Assembly: GCA_016781705.1 (NCBI GenBank)
Contig: JADDPV010000095.1
Span: 1-17,203 of the forward strand
Reading direction: 5' to 3'
Origin: Rubrobacter sp.
GTDB taxonomy: Bacteria > Actinomycetota > Rubrobacteria > Rubrobacterales > Rubrobacteraceae
Length of the DNA: 17,203 nt
Positions within the stretch are counted from its first letter, which is position 1; every line of letters starts with the position of its first letter. The notes beneath the pieces were generated by a model, which did no database searches, had not been told where the DNA came from, and saw only the letters and a list, made by a program, of their open reading frames with translations. Position numbers and translations under genes: made by a program. This document shows positions 14,272-17,203 of the stretch, piece by piece.

Positions 14272-14291
14272 AAAACCCCGGCCTCCGGTTT
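14272..14291 (-). terminator. Possible weak terminator downstream of guaA
   Basis: On the minus strand AAACCGG, AGG and CCGGGGTTTT can fold into an AAACC/GGTTT stem with an inner GG/CC pair and a two-base G bulge. It ends in four T's about 80-100 bases after the guaA stop. The stem is imperfect and the U-run is short, so read-through into the EEP gene is possible. Confidence 0.35.
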
Positions 14292-14368
14292 AGCACCTCC
14301 GCCGCGTTTTCCGGGACGGCGTTTAGGGCCGCGCCGCCCTCGCTAGCAGGCCGAAGTGCTGACAAGCT

Positions 14369-15892
<1,524 letters not shown>

Positions 15893-15904
15893 AGCAGCGC
15901 CTCC

Positions 15905-17065
15905 CTAGCGGCCCATCCCGACGCCCTGGGCGGTCTGCTCGGTCTTGCCCTCCGTGGCGAGCGACGGCGCGTACATGACCTCGGCCTTCTGGAACTCCTT
16001 TATGTTCTGGTAGCCCGTGGTCGCCATGCTGGTCCGCAGAGCCCCCATCAGGTTCAAGGTTCCGTCGTTCTCGCGCGCCGGCCCCACCAGGATCTCCTCC
16101 AGCGTCGCCGAGGCGCCGGTCTGGATGCGCGTCCCCCGCGGCAGCGTCGGGTGGAAGGTCGCCATCCCCCAACTGTAGCCGCGTCCGGGCGCCTCCTCGG
16201 CCTTCGCGAAGGCGCTGCCGAGCATCACGGCGTCCGCACCGCAGGTTATGGCCTTCGCCACCTCACCACCCGTCCTCATCCCGCCGTCGGCGATGACGTT
16301 GACGTACTCACCGGTCTCCAGGTAATGGCGCATCCTCGCCGCCGCCGCGTCCGCGATCGCCGTCGCCTGCGGGACCCCGATGCCGAGCACGCCCCTGGTG
16401 GTGCAGATGCGGCCGGGTCCGACACCCACGAGGACGCCGACCGCTCCGGTGCGCATGAGGTGAAGCGCCGTGGAGTAGCTCGCGCAGCCGCCAACGACGA
16501 CGGGCACGTCGAGGCGCGGGACGAACTCCATGAGGTTCAGGGGCTCGACGGTCTTGGAGACGTGCTCGGCGCTCACCACCGTGCCCTGGATCACGAGCAC
16601 GTCGAGGCCGGCCTCGATGGCGGCGCCGTGGTAGCGTTCCACCCTTTGGGGGGTCAGGGAGGCGGCGGCTATGACGCCCTGGTCCTTTACCTCCTGCACG
16701 CGGCGGAAGATTAACTCCTCCTTGACGGGCTCGGCGTAGATCTCCTGCATGACCCGCGTGGCCTTGTGCTGCGGCAAGCTCGCGATCTCCTCGAAGACCG
16801 GCGCCGGGTCCTCGTACCTGGTCTGTATGCCCTCCAGGTTGAGGACCGCGAGGCCGCCCATTCGCCCGATGAGGCCGGCGGTCTTGGTGTCCACTACGGC
16901 GTCGAGCGCGCTCGCCAGGCACGGCAGGTCCAACTCGAGGTCGCCGAGGCGCCAGGAAATGTCTACGTCCTGCGGGTCGCGGGTCCGGCGGCTGGGGACG
17001 ATGGCGATCTCGTCCAGCCCGTACGCCCGCCGACCCGTCTTTCCTTTGCCGATCTCGATATCCAT
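15905..17065 (-). CDS. guaB3: GuaB3-family IMP dehydrogenase (no CBS domains)
   Basis: The 386-aa product is a TIM-barrel enzyme of the IMPDH/GMP reductase superfamily. It has the short actinobacterial form that lacks the CBS pair of ordinary GuaB. It begins MDIEIGKGKTGRRAYGLDEI. The barrel contains LASALDAVVD, VVVGGCASYSTALHLM and the active-site loop GVGPGRICTTRGVLGIG with catalytic C221. The phosphate-binding part is IADGGMRTGGEVAKAI...GADAVMLGSAFA. The C-terminal flap region is GALRTSMATTGYQNIKEFQKAEVM. Members were long called IMPDH-related, and the cyanobacterial relative has been reported as an active IMP dehydrogenase. Pairing with guaA supports the IMP to XMP step. The ATG at 17065 has AAAGGCGG 8 bases upstream. 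An in-frame extension to 17107 would read out of the upstream terminator and is rejected. Confidence 0.93.
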   Translation of the reverse strand: MDIEIGKGKTGRRAYGLDEIAIVPSRRTRDPQDVDISWRLGDLELDLPCLASALDAVVDTKTAGLIGRMGGLAVLNLEGIQTRYEDPAPVFEEIASLPQHKATRVMQEIYAEPVKEELIFRRVQEVKDQGVIAAASLTPQRVERYHGAAIEAGLDVLVIQGTVVSAEHVSKTVEPLNLMEFVPRLDVPVVVGGCASYSTALHLMRTGAVGVLVGVGPGRICTTRGVLGIGVPQATAIADAAAARMRHYLETGEYVNVIADGGMRTGGEVAKAITCGADAVMLGSAFAKAEEAPGRGYSWGMATFHPTLPRGTRIQTGASATLEEILVGPARENDGTLNLMGALRTSMATTGYQNIKEFQKAEVMYAPSLATEGKTEQTAQGVGMGR

Positions 17066-17107
17066 GCCGGGGACCGCCTTTCTCGTCGGGGAATGGTGAA
17101 GATACAC

Positions 17108-17136
17108 AAAAGCCCACGGGGTCTCCCCCGTGGGCT
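17108..17136 (-). terminator. Intrinsic terminator hairpin in the guaB3 upstream region (possible attenuator)
   Basis: This is a perfect 11-bp stem (AGCCCACGGGG with CCCCGTGGGCT) with a 4-base loop, followed on the minus strand by TTTTGTGT. The T-run ends 42 bases before the guaB3 ATG. That leaves almost no room for a separate promoter in between, so the hairpin may sit inside the guaB3-guaA leader and control read-through. The alternative is that it ends an upstream gene beyond the window. Confidence 0.8.
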
Positions 17137-17169
17137 AACGTCGCTCTTTATCTGACAGGCACCGCAACT

Positions 17170-17197
17170 CCGGGCTAGGTTACCCTCCTAAGCCCGG
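17170..17197 (-). promoter_or_regulatory. Second structured hairpin in the guaB3 leader
   Basis: On the minus strand CCGGGCTTAGG pairs with CCTAGCCCGG, leaving one bulged base and a 7-base loop. It lies about 33 bases ahead of the terminator hairpin. Its GGGCT arm can also pair with the AGCCC arm of the terminator, so the two may be alternatives. No match to a riboswitch consensus that I can recall was found. Confidence 0.5.
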
Positions 17198-17203
17198 CAG
17201 GTC

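Overview
The window reads as chromosomal DNA of a high-GC actinobacterium, most likely Rubrobacter or a close relative. The grounds are the strong GC bias, the frequent GTG and TTG starts, the CBS-less GuaB3-type IMP dehydrogenase paired with guaA, and the style of the AraC, SRPBCC and SnoaL remnants. This assignment is inferred from sequence style and protein families, not from a database search.

Layout. (1) Bases 1-401 (+) hold the decayed 3' part of a Uma2-family gene with three in-frame stops and a frameshift. It ends tail to tail with folD. (2) Bases 398-5065 (-) are a tight operon, pcrA, then a CBS/DRTGG family II pyrophosphatase, then folD, with gaps of 23 and 7 bases. (3) Bases 5168-7166 (+) are a graveyard of three neighbouring genes: an AraC regulator, an SRPBCC protein and a SnoaL-like protein. 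Each is recognisable from end to end but broken by frameshifts, stops or a small deletion. (4) Bases 7163-8394 (-) hold an Rrf2 regulator with three cysteines, followed by an overlapping SAM methyltransferase that has no ordinary start codon. (5) Bases 8559-13246 (-) are a complete high-affinity phosphate uptake operon, pstS-pstC-pstA-pstB-phoU. It has a four-copy, 11-base-spaced Pho-box-like array upstream of pstS and a perfect stem-loop between pstS and pstC. (6) Bases 13395-14198 (-) encode an endonuclease/exonuclease/phosphatase-family protein with short CAGC heptamer repeats at its start. (7) Bases 14369-17065 (-) are the GMP synthesis pair guaB3-guaA. Upstream sits a leader with an 11-bp intrinsic terminator and a second hairpin, placed so close to the start codon that it may be an attenuator.

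How the genes work together. GuaB3 and GuaA convert IMP through XMP to GMP. FolD supplies one-carbon folates used in purine synthesis, and the pyrophosphatase removes the PPi released by biosynthetic ligases such as GuaA. The pst-phoU operon feeds phosphate. PcrA is a housekeeping repair helicase. The sequence does not show co-regulation between these operons.

The items most worth a second look are the guaB3 leader, the Pho-box array, the decayed + strand island, and a sharp change of wobble-base preference inside pcrA at about 4250-4360. I did not find a clearly new defence or metabolic system. No tRNA, rRNA, CRISPR array or insertion sequence was seen.
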